Below the pieces are notes generated by a model. The model was not told where the DNA came from. It saw only the letters and a program-made list of their open reading frames with translations, and ran no database searches. The position numbers and the translations under genes were made by a program. From NCBI GenBank assembly GCA_900553125.1, contig USCB01000001.1:1-64000 (forward strand): a stretch of 64,000 nucleotides of DNA. The letters are read 5' to 3'. This document shows, piece by piece, positions 53,952 through 63,672 of this stretch (positions within the stretch are counted from its first letter, which is position 1; each line of letters opens with the position of its first letter). Source of the stretch: an uncultured Clostridium sp. Lineage in GTDB: Bacteria > Bacillota > Clostridia > TANB77 > CAG-508.

Positions 53952-55448
53952 ATGGAAATAACTGAAACACTAACAAAGCAAATAACCGAAACATCATATC
54001 TAACAACAGAAAACACCAAAAGATACAGACCAATACTAAGATATTTCTATGAGCAATACGAAAAAATAAACTACATGTTATACAAAGAAGATGTATGGAA
54101 TTACCTAAAAGACAAGCCAAACTTTGAAAATTACACAATTGAAACATGTGAAAACGACCTAACGGCATTAGTAAATTGGGGGAATCTATCAGCGTTGCAA
54201 GACACAAACAATGTATCAACAGTAGAAGAATTCAAACACAGAAAATTCAGATACCAACTAACAGAATATGCAGTAGAAATAGAAAGACTAGTAGTAAAAC
54301 TAGAAAACTTACATATAGAAGGTGCATCATTAGAACCAAAGTTAATAGAAAGAATAAAAGAAGAAATAAAAGCAATAGAAAAAACAAGCTTAAAAGACGA
54401 AAATGACGTAATAAGCCTATGGGAAAACATAAATAACGATTTTAAGAGATTAAATCAAGATTACCAAGATTATATCAAAACATTTTACAATGTCAAACTG
54501 GAGGAGGTTGCTAAATCTAAGCAATTTATAATATACAAAAATGACTTAGTTAGATACTTAAGAGAATTCATAAAATTATTACAAGACAATTCATATTCAA
54601 TAGAAGAAACCCTAAAAAACATGAATAAAACTACTGAAGAAAACTTTTTAGAAAAAGTATATTTAGGCCAAAAAAAGAGAGTTAGAATAGATAAATTAGA
54701 TGAAGAAATAAATGAAGAAGAAATGAAAACAAGAAACAAAGAAAAATGGGAAAATTTAAAAAAATGGTTTATAGGTTCTAACATAAGAGCAAGTGAAGTA
54801 GAAAAAATAAACGAAAAAACAACAGAAATAATAAGAAAAATAACAAGAATTGCAAACCAAATAGCAGAAGCAAAAGGAAATGTAAGTAACAAAAAAGCAG
54901 AATACAAAAAAATCTGTGAATTATTTTCAAAAACGCAGGATATAGAAGAAGCACATAAATTATCGAGTGTAGTATTTGGAATGTTTAATACAAGACACAT
55001 AAAAGGGAATTTTGTAAGAGATACAGACAGCATAAATAGTAGTTTAATTGAAGAAAAATCAAATGACTATGAAGTAAAACCTCGTATTAGAGAATATAGA
55101 GAAAAACAAAGTAAAACTGCAATAATAGACAAAACAAAAGAAAAACACGAACAAATAGAAAGATATTTCAAGCAAATAGAAGAAGAAAGAAAAGAATTAC
55201 AAAAATACATTCAAAATGGAAAAATAGAAATAAAAAATTTACCAACAATAAAAAGTAGCTTTAGAAAAACTCTATTAAAATGGATAAGCAAAGCAAGCCA
55301 AATGGCAAATAAAGAAATAGTAATTGAAGACGGCAGAAAAATAAAGTTAATCTATCCTAAAAATAACGAAAGATGTGTATTAAATTGTGAAGATGGAAAA
55401 ATGGACATGCCAGCATTTGAACTTGAATTTATAGAAAAAATAAGCTAA
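53952..55448 (+). CDS. jetA: Wadjet subunit JetA (DUF2397/TIGR02677)
   Basis: 498 residues, mostly helical with winged-helix segments, matching the DUF2397 family: RYRPILRYFYEQYEKINYML near the start, FRYQLTEYAVEIERLVVKLE (about 98-117), and a central coiled coil (about 125-310). In Wadjet systems JetA is the kleisin-like subunit linking the SMC-type ATPase heads; the complex recognises and cuts closed circular plasmid DNA. Ribosome site GAAAGGAT. First of a tightly spaced unit with jetB and jetC. Confidence 0.85.
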   Translation: MEITETLTKQITETSYLTTENTKRYRPILRYFYEQYEKINYMLYKEDVWNYLKDKPNFENYTIETCENDLTALVNWGNLSALQDTNNVSTVEEFKHRKFRYQLTEYAVEIERLVVKLENLHIEGASLEPKLIERIKEEIKAIEKTSLKDENDVISLWENINNDFKRLNQDYQDYIKTFYNVKLEEVAKSKQFIIYKNDLVRYLREFIKLLQDNSYSIEETLKNMNKTTEENFLEKVYLGQKKRVRIDKLDEEINEEEMKTRNKEKWENLKKWFIGSNIRASEVEKINEKTTEIIRKITRIANQIAEAKGNVSNKKAEYKKICELFSKTQDIEEAHKLSSVVFGMFNTRHIKGNFVRDTDSINSSLIEEKSNDYEVKPRIREYREKQSKTAIIDKTKEKHEQIERYFKQIEEERKELQKYIQNGKIEIKNLPTIKSSFRKTLLKWISKASQMANKEIVIEDGRKIKLIYPKNNERCVLNCEDGKMDMPAFELEFIEKIS

Positions 55449-55463
55449 AAATAAGGAGAAAAA

Positions 55464-56615
55464 ATGACAACATTTGAAAAATTATTAGAAAATTATTGGT
55501 TTGTAAAAGAATTAAATCCAGATAATTATAATATGGTAAAACATGATTTAACAACAGAAACGCAAGATTTTATAAAAAATAAATTGGGATATAAATTAAT
55601 TGTAAACCCATACTTAATAAAATTAGAAAAAATACCGGGTAAGCCTCAAAGTTTTATGGGAATACAAATTTTTGACACAAAATTAGAATACATATTTTTG
55701 TGTCTAATTTTGATATACTTGGAAGAAAGAACAAAAGGCGAGCAATTTATATTGTCTGGCTTAATTGACTATATTCAAAATATAATTTTAGAAATAGACT
55801 TAGAAGATATAAAAATAGATTTCACAATATATTCGCAAAGAAAATCTATGGTAAAAGTTTTAAAATTCATTAAAGAAATTGGATTTATAAAAATATATGA
55901 TGGAGATGAAAATAAATTTGCTGAAAACATAGAAAATGACGTTTTATATGAGGTAACGGGAATATCAAAATATTTTATGAGAAACTTTGCAACAAACATC
56001 GCAGATTGTGAAAGTTTTAATGACATTTTCGAAAATGAACAGTTAGGTTTGGAGCAAGACAAGGGCAAAGAAAGAAGACAAAGAGTTTATAGGCGATTAT
56101 TTACTGAAAATGTAGTTTATAAAGAAAATCAGGAAGACCAAGATTATAACTATATAAGAAATTATAGAAATGCAATAAATCAAGATGTTGATAAAATGTT
56201 ACAATCTACTTTAGAAGTACATAAAAATGGAGCATATATTTTACTTGTAGATGATAAAAGTTTTAAAAATGTATTTCCAGCAAATAATGGAATTTCAGAT
56301 GTAACATTGTTTATAAATACATTAATAAGTGAAAAGGTAAAGACAGGTGAACTAAAACCACAAATAAATGACCTTATTTATATATCAAAAATAGCATTTG
56401 GAAAAGTCGTAAGAGAGGCAAAAAACAGGTACTCTAAAGGATTTAGCAAAGAATATAGAGAAATGCAAGAAGAAAAATTACAAGATGAAATTGTAAAATA
56501 TATGAAACAATTTGATATGATAAGGGAATCAAAAGAAACAGAGGAATATATAATAATGCCAATATGTTTTAAAATTATAGGTAAATATCCAAAAGATTTT
56601 GAAAATAAAAATTAA
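55464..56615 (+). CDS. jetB: Wadjet subunit JetB (DUF2398/TIGR02678)
   Basis: 383 residues of the DUF2398 type, with tandem winged-helix folds: FVKELNPDNYNMVKHDLTTE near the start, ERTKGEQFILSGLIDYIQNI (about 91-110), RQRVYRRLFTENVVY (about 200) and MPICFKIIGKYPKDF at the end. It acts as the KITE-type partner of JetA and JetC. AAGGAG site 15 bases after jetA stop. Confidence 0.85.
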   Translation: MTTFEKLLENYWFVKELNPDNYNMVKHDLTTETQDFIKNKLGYKLIVNPYLIKLEKIPGKPQSFMGIQIFDTKLEYIFLCLILIYLEERTKGEQFILSGLIDYIQNIILEIDLEDIKIDFTIYSQRKSMVKVLKFIKEIGFIKIYDGDENKFAENIENDVLYEVTGISKYFMRNFATNIADCESFNDIFENEQLGLEQDKGKERRQRVYRRLFTENVVYKENQEDQDYNYIRNYRNAINQDVDKMLQSTLEVHKNGAYILLVDDKSFKNVFPANNGISDVTLFINTLISEKVKTGELKPQINDLIYISKIAFGKVVREAKNRYSKGFSKEYREMQEEKLQDEIVKYMKQFDMIRESKETEEYIIMPICFKIIGKYPKDFENKN

Positions 56616-56633
56616 AGTAAGAGGAGAAATATA

Positions 56634-59600
56634 GTGGAAGCAATAAGTCAAGAAAATAGATGGGAAATTAAAAAAATAGGGTTATTAAATTATTGGTGGT
56701 ATGATGAAGAAGAATTTGAATTTTCAGATGGAAGGCTAATTTTAAGAGGGACAAATGGATCTGGAAAAAGTGTTACAATGCAAAGTTTTATTCCACTTTT
56801 GTTAGATGGAAATAAGTCACCTGAAAGATTAGACCCATTTAACACAAGAGCGAGAAAAATAGAGGATTACATTTTAGGATATGGAGATGACATAAAAGAT
56901 GAAAATACAAGTTATCTTTATATGGAATTTTGTAAAAAGCAAACTAAGCAGTATTTGACAATTGGGATGGGTCTAAGAGCAAAGAAAAACAGTGGAGTTA
57001 CTTTTTGGGGATTTTTAATAAATGATGGGAGAAGAATAGGTAAAGATTTTTATTTATATAAAGACCTTGGAAATAAAATTCCACTAACTAAAGCAGAACT
57101 AAAAAATAGAATTGGAGAAGGCGGACAAGTCGTAGACACAACAGCCGAATATGCAATGATGGTAAATAACAACATTTTCGGTTTTGAATCTTTAGCAGAA
57201 TATCAAGAATTTATAAAACTTTTAATAGAAATACGTACACCTAAACTTTCAAAGGATGGGTTTAAACCATCAATTATTACAGAAATAATGTCAAATAGTT
57301 TAAGAGGTTTATCAGATGAAGATTTAAAGGCAGTATCAGAATCTATTGAAAATATGAACAAAACAAAGGAACAACTTGAAAGTTTACAAATTAGCGAAAA
57401 AGCACTAAAACAAATAATGACACCTTATGAAAATTACAACAAGTATGTATTATATAGCAAGGCGAAAAAATATGATGACAAACAGAAAAAATATTTAAAA
57501 ACTCAAAAGGAAAATAGTGAAATATCAAGTAATTTAAGTGAAAACAAGTATTCGTTAAAAGAAAAAGAAGAACAAAAACAAAGAGTTGAAAACGAAATAG
57601 AAGTAAATGAATACAAAAAACAAGAGCTTGAAAATAACGAAATTTGGAAACAAAAACAAGAACAAACAAATATGAAAAAAGAGCTTGAAGAACTTGAAAA
57701 TGAAATGAAGAAAAACGAAGAACAAGAAGAAAATAAAAAGCAAATAATAAGAAGAAAAGAAGATGAAGAAAAAACTTCAAAAGAAAATATAGAAACAGAA
57801 AAAGCAAATTTTGAAACAGTGAATAACGAAATGGAGCAGACTGCAAGAAAAATTGAATATGATGAATATTTCTTCAAAATGGATGAAATAAAGTTAAACG
57901 AAAAATATGACTATAAATATTTTAAAGAAGACATAAAAAGATATATATCAAAAATTGAAGAGGGAAAAAGGGCATTAGAAAAAGAAAACATAATATCAAG
58001 AGAATATGAGACATCTCTTCAAAATTTGGATATGGAAAAACGTGAAAAAGAAAACCAAGAAGAGATTACGACTAAATCAAGAAATGAATTACAAGAAACA
58101 AAAGAAAGCTTTATAGAAGAAATGTATAGATGGGAAAAGGAAAATGAAATATTAAAATTAGAAACAGAAGAAATAGGAGCAATTTCGAGAAAAGTTCAAA
58201 GCTATGGAGAAAATGCAGAATATGGAGATATTATTTTAAGTTTAAATGTTCCATATAATGATAAAACACAAAAATTACTAAATAAAAAAGCAAGTAAAAA
58301 TGCTTTAAAAACTAATAAAGAGTTAGAAATAAAGAAAAAAGAAGAACAAATTGAGGAATGGAAAAACAAAAAAGAACCAGAACCTGTTTTATCAGATAAA
58401 ATAAGGATTAATAGGCAAAAATTAAAAGAAAAAAATGTACCATTTATAGAATTTTATAATGCGGTAGATTTCAAGTCAGATTTAAAAGATGAAACAAAAA
58501 ATAGAATTGAATCTGCTTTAAATGATATGGGAATTTTAAATGCAATAATTATTCCAAAAGAATACAGAGAAAAAATAGGAAAAATAGATGTAGATTTCGT
58601 AGATAAATATTTATATGAAAAACCAGTAGAATTTAAGTATGATTTATCTAATTTACTTGATGTAAAATTACCTCAAAATACTAATATAGAGCCAGAAACA
58701 GTTGTAAATGTTTTAAAAAGTATAATGATAGAAGATAGTTCAGCAGATACATATTTAAACGAGAATGGGGAATACAAAATTGGAATCTTACAAGGAATAT
58801 CTGATAAAGATGAAAAGGCGAAATATATTGGTTTTGAGGCAAGAAGGGAATATAAATTAAATCAGATACAAAAGTTAGAAGAAGAAAAAATGGCTTTAGA
58901 AAATGAAAGAGAAATTGTTATAGAAGAAATAGAAAATATTGACTTAAAAATAACTAAACTAAAAGAAGAATATAATAAATTCCCTAAAAAAGATGAACTA
59001 GAAGTAGCATATAGTAAACTAAGAGTTAATATAAATAAACTTACATCTATAAATGAGAATATAGAAAAACTAGAAAAAATTCAAATTGAGAAATTTGAAA
59101 AATTAAAAGAGGCTAAAGAAGAGGTTAAAGTAAAAACAATGAACCTTAGGTTTAATTTGAGTTTAGAGGCTTATGAAGAAAGTTTTGAATTGGCAAATGA
59201 ACTTAAAGATTTAATTTTTGATATGGAAAAATATCATACAAACTATATAAACGAATTTGAAAAATTACAGGGAATACAAGAAACCTTATCAGACTTAAAT
59301 TACGACTTAGAAGAAATATTAGGTCAAAAGGTAAAAATAACAATAAAAATGCAAAACTTAAAAGGAAAAATCAAATCAATAGAGCAAATGTTAAAAGACA
59401 CAGATTTAGAAAAACAAATGGAAGAATGCCAAGAAAAATTAAATACATTGCCAAAAGAAGAGAAAAGACTAATTGCTGAAATTGCTACATTAGAGGCAGA
59501 AATTAGAAAACTAGAAGAAAACGCTATCAGCCTAGAAAATAGATTGAGTTCATTTGAAAAGCAAACAGAGCTTACAAGAGAAATATTTAAACAAGAACTT

Positions 59601-60716
59601 GACCTAAAATACGTCATATCTGAATATGAAGACTTAAATAAAACAATGAAAAATATTTTAGACAGTTATAATTATTTTGATAAAGACAACAGAAATATGC
59701 AAAATTATTATGAAAATTTAGTAGGAAAATACAGAGAAAATAGCGAAAATCTATTAGATTATAATCTAGGAATAAACGATATCTTTGTAAAAGAAATAAA
59801 TGAAGAAAATGATGAAATGCTTGAAATTGAGCAAACTAGAAGAAGGTCAGATATTTCGTGTTTAGTAAATGGAAGAAAAATTAATTTAAATGACTTAAAA
59901 AAATATATAGAAGAATCAATTGAAGAAACTAAAAATTTAGTTGATGACGAAGACAGACACTTATTTGAGGAAATATTAATAGGTGCTGTTGGACGTAAAA
60001 TAAGAGAAAGAATTTATTTTGCAAAAGACTGGGTTGAATCTATGAATAAACTTATGAAGAGTTTAAACACATCTAGTGGTTTGTCATTCAGTTTAAACTG
60101 GAAACCAAAACTTGCAACAGATGAAAGTGAAATAGACACAAAGGAAATTGTGGACATTTTAAATTCAGATGCGTCTTTGCTTAAACAGTCTGATATTAAA
60201 AAAGTTGCAACACATTTTAGAAGTAAATTTGCTAAAGCTGAAAAAGAATTTGCGGAGAAAAATGCTACTATTCCATTTTATAGTATTATTAAAGAAGCAT
60301 TGGATTATAGAAAATGGTTTGAATTCCAGTTTATGTTTAAAAAGTCTGGCGAGCAATCTAGAGAATTAACGAATAATGCTTTTTACAAACTTAGTGGTGG
60401 AGAAAAGGCCATGGCTATGTATATTCCGTTATTTGCTTCTGTTTGTGCTAGATATCAAAGTGCTAAAAAGGATTGTTTAAGAATTATTTCACTTGATGAG
60501 GCTTTTGCGGGTGTTGATGATAATAATATTAGGGATATGTTTAGAATTTTAACTGAACTTGACTTAGAGTTCGTTATTAATTCGCAAGTCCTTTGGGGCG
60601 AGTATGATACAGTTCCTAGTCTTTCTATTTGTGAACTTATTAGTGATGTTAATTTGAAAGTGGTTTCTGTTATGAGGTATCATTGGAATGGAGAGAAAAG
60701 AGAGTTGGTAATTTAG
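56634..60716 (+). CDS. jetC: Wadjet SMC-like ATPase JetC (TIGR02680)
   Basis: 1360 residues. GTG start at 56634 after AGAGGAGAAAT. The N-terminal ATPase half has Walker A LRGTNGSGKSVTMQSF (about 39-54). A very long Glu/Lys coiled coil (about 280-560 and 740-1050) surrounds a hinge-like region (about 590-740). The C-terminal half has the signature KLSGGEKAMAMYIPLFAS (about 1255) and Walker B RIISLDEAFAGVDDNNI (about 1284). It is the DNA-loop-extruding motor of Wadjet. Largest gene in the window; no in-frame CGG. Confidence 0.92.
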   Translation: MEAISQENRWEIKKIGLLNYWWYDEEEFEFSDGRLILRGTNGSGKSVTMQSFIPLLLDGNKSPERLDPFNTRARKIEDYILGYGDDIKDENTSYLYMEFCKKQTKQYLTIGMGLRAKKNSGVTFWGFLINDGRRIGKDFYLYKDLGNKIPLTKAELKNRIGEGGQVVDTTAEYAMMVNNNIFGFESLAEYQEFIKLLIEIRTPKLSKDGFKPSIITEIMSNSLRGLSDEDLKAVSESIENMNKTKEQLESLQISEKALKQIMTPYENYNKYVLYSKAKKYDDKQKKYLKTQKENSEISSNLSENKYSLKEKEEQKQRVENEIEVNEYKKQELENNEIWKQKQEQTNMKKELEELENEMKKNEEQEENKKQIIRRKEDEEKTSKENIETEKANFETVNNEMEQTARKIEYDEYFFKMDEIKLNEKYDYKYFKEDIKRYISKIEEGKRALEKENIISREYETSLQNLDMEKREKENQEEITTKSRNELQETKESFIEEMYRWEKENEILKLETEEIGAISRKVQSYGENAEYGDIILSLNVPYNDKTQKLLNKKASKNALKTNKELEIKKKEEQIEEWKNKKEPEPVLSDKIRINRQKLKEKNVPFIEFYNAVDFKSDLKDETKNRIESALNDMGILNAIIIPKEYREKIGKIDVDFVDKYLYEKPVEFKYDLSNLLDVKLPQNTNIEPETVVNVLKSIMIEDSSADTYLNENGEYKIGILQGISDKDEKAKYIGFEARREYKLNQIQKLEEEKMALENEREIVIEEIENIDLKITKLKEEYNKFPKKDELEVAYSKLRVNINKLTSINENIEKLEKIQIEKFEKLKEAKEEVKVKTMNLRFNLSLEAYEESFELANELKDLIFDMEKYHTNYINEFEKLQGIQETLSDLNYDLEEILGQKVKITIKMQNLKGKIKSIEQMLKDTDLEKQMEECQEKLNTLPKEEKRLIAEIATLEAEIRKLEENAISLENRLSSFEKQTELTREIFKQELDLKYVISEYEDLNKTMKNILDSYNYFDKDNRNMQNYYENLVGKYRENSENLLDYNLGINDIFVKEINEENDEMLEIEQTRRRSDISCLVNGRKINLNDLKKYIEESIEETKNLVDDEDRHLFEEILIGAVGRKIRERIYFAKDWVESMNKLMKSLNTSSGLSFSLNWKPKLATDESEIDTKEIVDILNSDASLLKQSDIKKVATHFRSKFAKAEKEFAEKNATIPFYSIIKEALDYRKWFEFQFMFKKSGEQSRELTNNAFYKLSGGEKAMAMYIPLFASVCARYQSAKKDCLRIISLDEAFAGVDDNNIRDMFRILTELDLEFVINSQVLWGEYDTVPSLSICELISDVNLKVVSVMRYHWNGEKRELVI

Positions 60717-60785
60717 AATAAAAATGTTGATGTTATATACATAATATGATATAATATACATATAATATATTATGGAGGTGGTCAT

Positions 60786-61052
60786 ATGGCTACAATAAAT
60801 GTAAATGTAGATGAAAAAGTAAAAGAACAAGCAAAGGAAACACTTGAATATTTAGGTACAAATTTTACAAATGTTATTAATATGTTACTAAGACAAATAA
60901 TTTTAACAGAAAGTATTCCGTTCGAAATAAAGATACCAAAATTAAATACAGAAACAATAAAGGCAATTGAGGATGCAGAAAAAGGAAAAGGTTTAAGTAA
61001 AGGGTATACTAACCTAGATGAAATGTGGAAAGATTTAGAGAAAGAGGACTGA
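60786..61052 (+). CDS. RelB/DinJ-type antitoxin
   Basis: 88 residues starting MATINVNVDEKVKEQAKETL, the ribbon-helix-helix domain of RelB/DinJ (about 1-50), then an acidic C-terminal segment (LNTETIKAIEDAEKGKGLS) that would bind the toxin. AGGTGG ribosome site and its own TATAAT region (about 60752). Lies between jetC and jetD. No CGG. Confidence 0.9.
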   Translation: MATINVNVDEKVKEQAKETLEYLGTNFTNVINMLLRQIILTESIPFEIKIPKLNTETIKAIEDAEKGKGLSKGYTNLDEMWKDLEKED

Positions 61053-61057
61053 TAAAT

Positions 61058-61334
61058 TTGCTAATAGTAAAATACAGTAATTTATTTAAAAAAGACTATA
61101 AATTAATGAAAAAAAGGGGCTTGAATTTGAATATATTATATGAAGTTGTTGATATGATAGCTAATAATAAAACTTTGCCGGATAAATATAAAGACCATTA
61201 TTTAATGGGAAAATATAAACGGATATAGAGAATGTCATATACAGCCGGATTGGTTATTAATTTATAAGATAGATAAAGATGAACTAATATTAACAGCTTT
61301 CAGGACAGGTACTCATGCAGATTTATTTGAATAG
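61058..61334 (+). CDS. YafQ-type toxin, read through one CGGA site
   Basis: About 91 residues from TTG 61058 (LLIVKYSNLFKKDYKLMKKRG); GAAAGAGG lies 11 bases before. The conserved core LxGxYxGYRECHIEPDWLLIY is reached only if CGGA at codon 55 is read as glycine: YLMGKYKGYRECHIQPDWLL. The rest includes the catalytic-type tail ILTAFRTGTHADLFE with the final His. Plain reading ends at RI-stop. Length 3x92+1. It cleaves mRNA in the ribosome. An ATG at 61025 in the same frame would add a leader overlapping the antitoxin; TTG is preferred. Confidence 0.9.
61220..61223 (+). other. CGGA +1 site (YafQ toxin, GYRECH motif)
   Basis: Codon 55, preceded by AAA; restores the family motif and its active-site tail. 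Confidence 0.92.
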
Positions 61335-61338
61335 AGTG

Positions 61339-61376
61339 TAATAAATAACCAGCATAGGAAAAACTATGCTGGTATT
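61339..61376 (+). terminator. Terminator between YafQ and jetD
   Basis: AATAACCAGCATAG pairs with CTATGCTGGTATT; jetD must have its own promoter or depend on readthrough. Confidence 0.75.
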
Positions 61377-61425
61377 TTGGAAATAGAAGAAAAGCTATAT
61401 TAGCGAAAAGGTAGGAATATAATTA

Positions 61426-62707
61426 ATGAATTTAGTAGAAGAAGCAACAATATATTTTAAAAGTAATTCAGGATTTAACAGATTATTCAAAGCTATAAAA
61501 AATAAATACATATCCTTACGGAGAAGTCGGAGGAAATGTTGTTATAAATAATCCAACCAAGGTGGAAAAAGATGCTTTATCAGGAATTATGAAAAAAGAC
61601 TACTCAAAAAATAATACTATTAGTATAAATTTGAATAAATTTCAAGAAAGACTTGATAATACTAAGTTTGCAGGAGTAAACTTAAAAGAAATTATTGAGA
61701 ATTATTTTGCGGAAGATGTAATAAGTAATAAAGAAAGTAAACAAAAATATAATGATGAAATAAAAAAATTTTTTAATGAAGTTTTAAAAGAAGAAGAAAA
61801 TACTTTTGTATATGAATTTCTAAAGAAAGTTATAGACGATAAAAAAGTTGAATATTTAAATTTAAAAAAATATTACAATAGGGATAAAGTATCATTAAAA
61901 CAGGCATTACATGAAGCATGTAAGGGTATAAACAATTTACCAGACAAAAATACAAGAATTCCAGTTTTTGCAAGCAAAATTTTAGGAAATCCACATGGAT
62001 TTGATAAGAAAAACCTAAGTGGTAAAATTTTTGTAATGTTTTTAAGTTATATAGATGGAAGAAAAAGCCCTAAAAATAGTGAAGAACTTTCGGAATTGTA
62101 TTACAAATATAATTTGCTTATAGACGATGTTTCAAATATGATTTTGTGTAAAAATATAATGGGAATTAAAAACAATGGACAAGAACATGACGGAATGAAA
62201 GGTTTTAGCAAAGCAAATGAACCGTTATATTTAACAATTTATAATTTGTCTAATATTCAAACTGTAAAAAACGATAAAAAATATAACAAAGTAATGGTCA
62301 TGGAAAATCCAGCAGTTTTTATGGAAGTTGCGGAAAAATGTAAAATAAAAGATTTTCCTATGGTTTGTACTTATGGACAAGTAAAGCTTGCCGGAATTAT
62401 TTTGTTAGATTTACTTGTAAATGCAGGTTTTAAAATATATTATTCTGGTGATATTGACCCAGAGGGAATGCAAATTGCAGATAAACTAAAAAATAGATAT
62501 GGTAAAAATCTTGAATTTTTTGGATTTGATGAAGAAACATATTTAAGGAATATATCTGATGTTGAAATTTCAGATGAAAGACTAAATAAATTGAAGACAA
62601 TTAAAAACATGAAAGATTTATGTGTAAATATTGAAAAAAATAAAAAAACAGCATATGAGGAAAAAAATATTGGAAGGATTATTGGATTCGTAGAAACCTT
62701 AGCTTGA
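61426..62707 (+). CDS. jetD: Wadjet nuclease subunit JetD (DUF2399/DUF3323), read through one CGGA site
   Basis: About 426 residues. The N-terminal domain begins MNLVEEATIYFKSNSGFNRL, then KYISL, CGGA, EVGGNVVINNPT; with glycine this gives LGEVGG, conserved in the family. The C-terminal TOPRIM-type catalytic region is VNAGFKIYYSGDIDPEGMQI (about 338-357), with Asp-x-Asp for metal. JetD is the subunit that cuts plasmid DNA after the JetABC motor stalls. Plain reading stops after 39 codons. Length 3x427+1. The start ATG has weak ribosome pairing (GTAGGAAT). Confidence 0.9.
61519..61522 (+). other. CGGA +1 site (jetD, LGEVGG motif)
   Basis: Codon 32, after TTA. A second CGG trinucleotide two codons later (in GTC GGA after the shift) is then out of frame, as expected. 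Confidence 0.9.
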
Positions 62708-63108
62708 AAGACTTAGGTTGAATATTTGATGTCAATTTTACCAAATATATGCTTTATAATTAGGTGTACATAAAATAGACGATGGAATAAAAAAAAAGAA
62801 TACACATTTTATCAACAAGAAACTGTGAATAACTTATACATTAAAACTATATATTTTAAAGTTATTCACAGAGTTATCCACATTATCCACATTTGTTGTG
62901 GATAAGTAGATGACATAAACAACTAAACATAATGTAACAAAATAGACATAATTGTAATAATTTTGAAACAAAAGGACATTATTGAAAAAATATTGTAATA
63001 ATAGGTTACATTATTTGAGAATAAAATTATTAAATCTAAAAAATTCGACAAAAATATACTTTTAACGATAAAACAATTTAAAGCATATAATATTATAAAA
63101 AGTATTAT
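62708..63108. other. Gene-free region with DnaA-box cluster
   Basis: About 400 bases without a gene: the DnaA-box cluster (62824-62905), followed by about 150 bases of very AT-rich DNA with repeated ACATAA and TGTAATAA pieces, then the rhodanese leader. Confidence 0.6.
62824..62905. other. Cluster of five DnaA boxes (origin-like or titration site)
   Basis: Three perfect TTATCCACA boxes (62874, 62883 back to back, and 62897-62905 reversed) plus two one-mismatch boxes (62824-62832 reversed; 62862-62870). An AT-rich segment follows, starting GTAGATGACATAAAC, which could be an unwinding element. No dnaA gene is in view. Confidence 0.65.
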
Positions 63109-63459
63109 ATGGAGGAAAAGATGTTAGAAGAGATAAAGTATAAATTAAAAAGAAAATTGTTTAGACATATGGAAGCCTATGATATAACTTTAGATGAACT
63201 TATGGAAAAACAAATGAATGGTGCAGAGGTTATTGATGTTAGGAACGAAAGAGAATATAGTGAAAGCCATATTTTAGGAAGTATAAATGTACCGGAGTAT
63301 CAGATAAACGAAAGCTTTGAAAGAATTGTACCTAATAAAAATAAAGAAATTGTTGTGTATTGTTCAAGTGGTTTTAGGAGGACAAGTGCTTATAGGAAAG
63401 TGAGATGTTTAGGCTATAGGAATGTTTGGAATTTGTATGGGGGATTAGAGAATTATTAG
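63109..63459 (+). CDS. Rhodanese-like sulfurtransferase
   Basis: 116 residues; the start could be the second Met (MLEEIKYKLK, 63121), as AGGAGG-like pairing (ATGGAGGAAAAG) lies just before it. The rhodanese domain has EVIDVRNEREYSESHILGSI (about 39-58) and the active-site loop VYCSSGFRRTSAY (about 88-100) with the persulfide Cys. It transfers sulfur from a donor in the cytoplasm. A short single-domain GlpE-like enzyme. Confidence 0.9.
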   Translation: MEEKMLEEIKYKLKRKLFRHMEAYDITLDELMEKQMNGAEVIDVRNEREYSESHILGSINVPEYQINESFERIVPNKNKEIVVYCSSGFRRTSAYRKVRCLGYRNVWNLYGGLENY

Positions 63460-63546
63460 TAAAAATATATAAAAAGTATTGATTTTTATTAACAAAACAG
63501 TTTATACTAGGTATAGTAATAGTGAATATTTTACAAATTTTAGTAG

Positions 63547-63595
63547 TCAGCACAACTCCCCTTAATCGTTATATGATTGAGGGGAGTTTTCGCTG
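63547..63595 (+). terminator. Terminator before Sua5
   Basis: ACAACTCCCCTTAATC pairs with GATTGAGGGGAGTT, then T-rich. Confidence 0.8.
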
Positions 63596-63672
63596 TAAAA
63601 TTTAAAATACCCTCTAGAAAAAACAACTAAAATATGATAAAATACCCAATAATGAAAAGAAGGAAAAACAAA

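Noticed and set aside
60736..60780. TATAAT-rich repeats before RelB as an origin or attachment site
   Set aside because: A simple AT-rich promoter region is enough to explain them; no inverted repeats of note.
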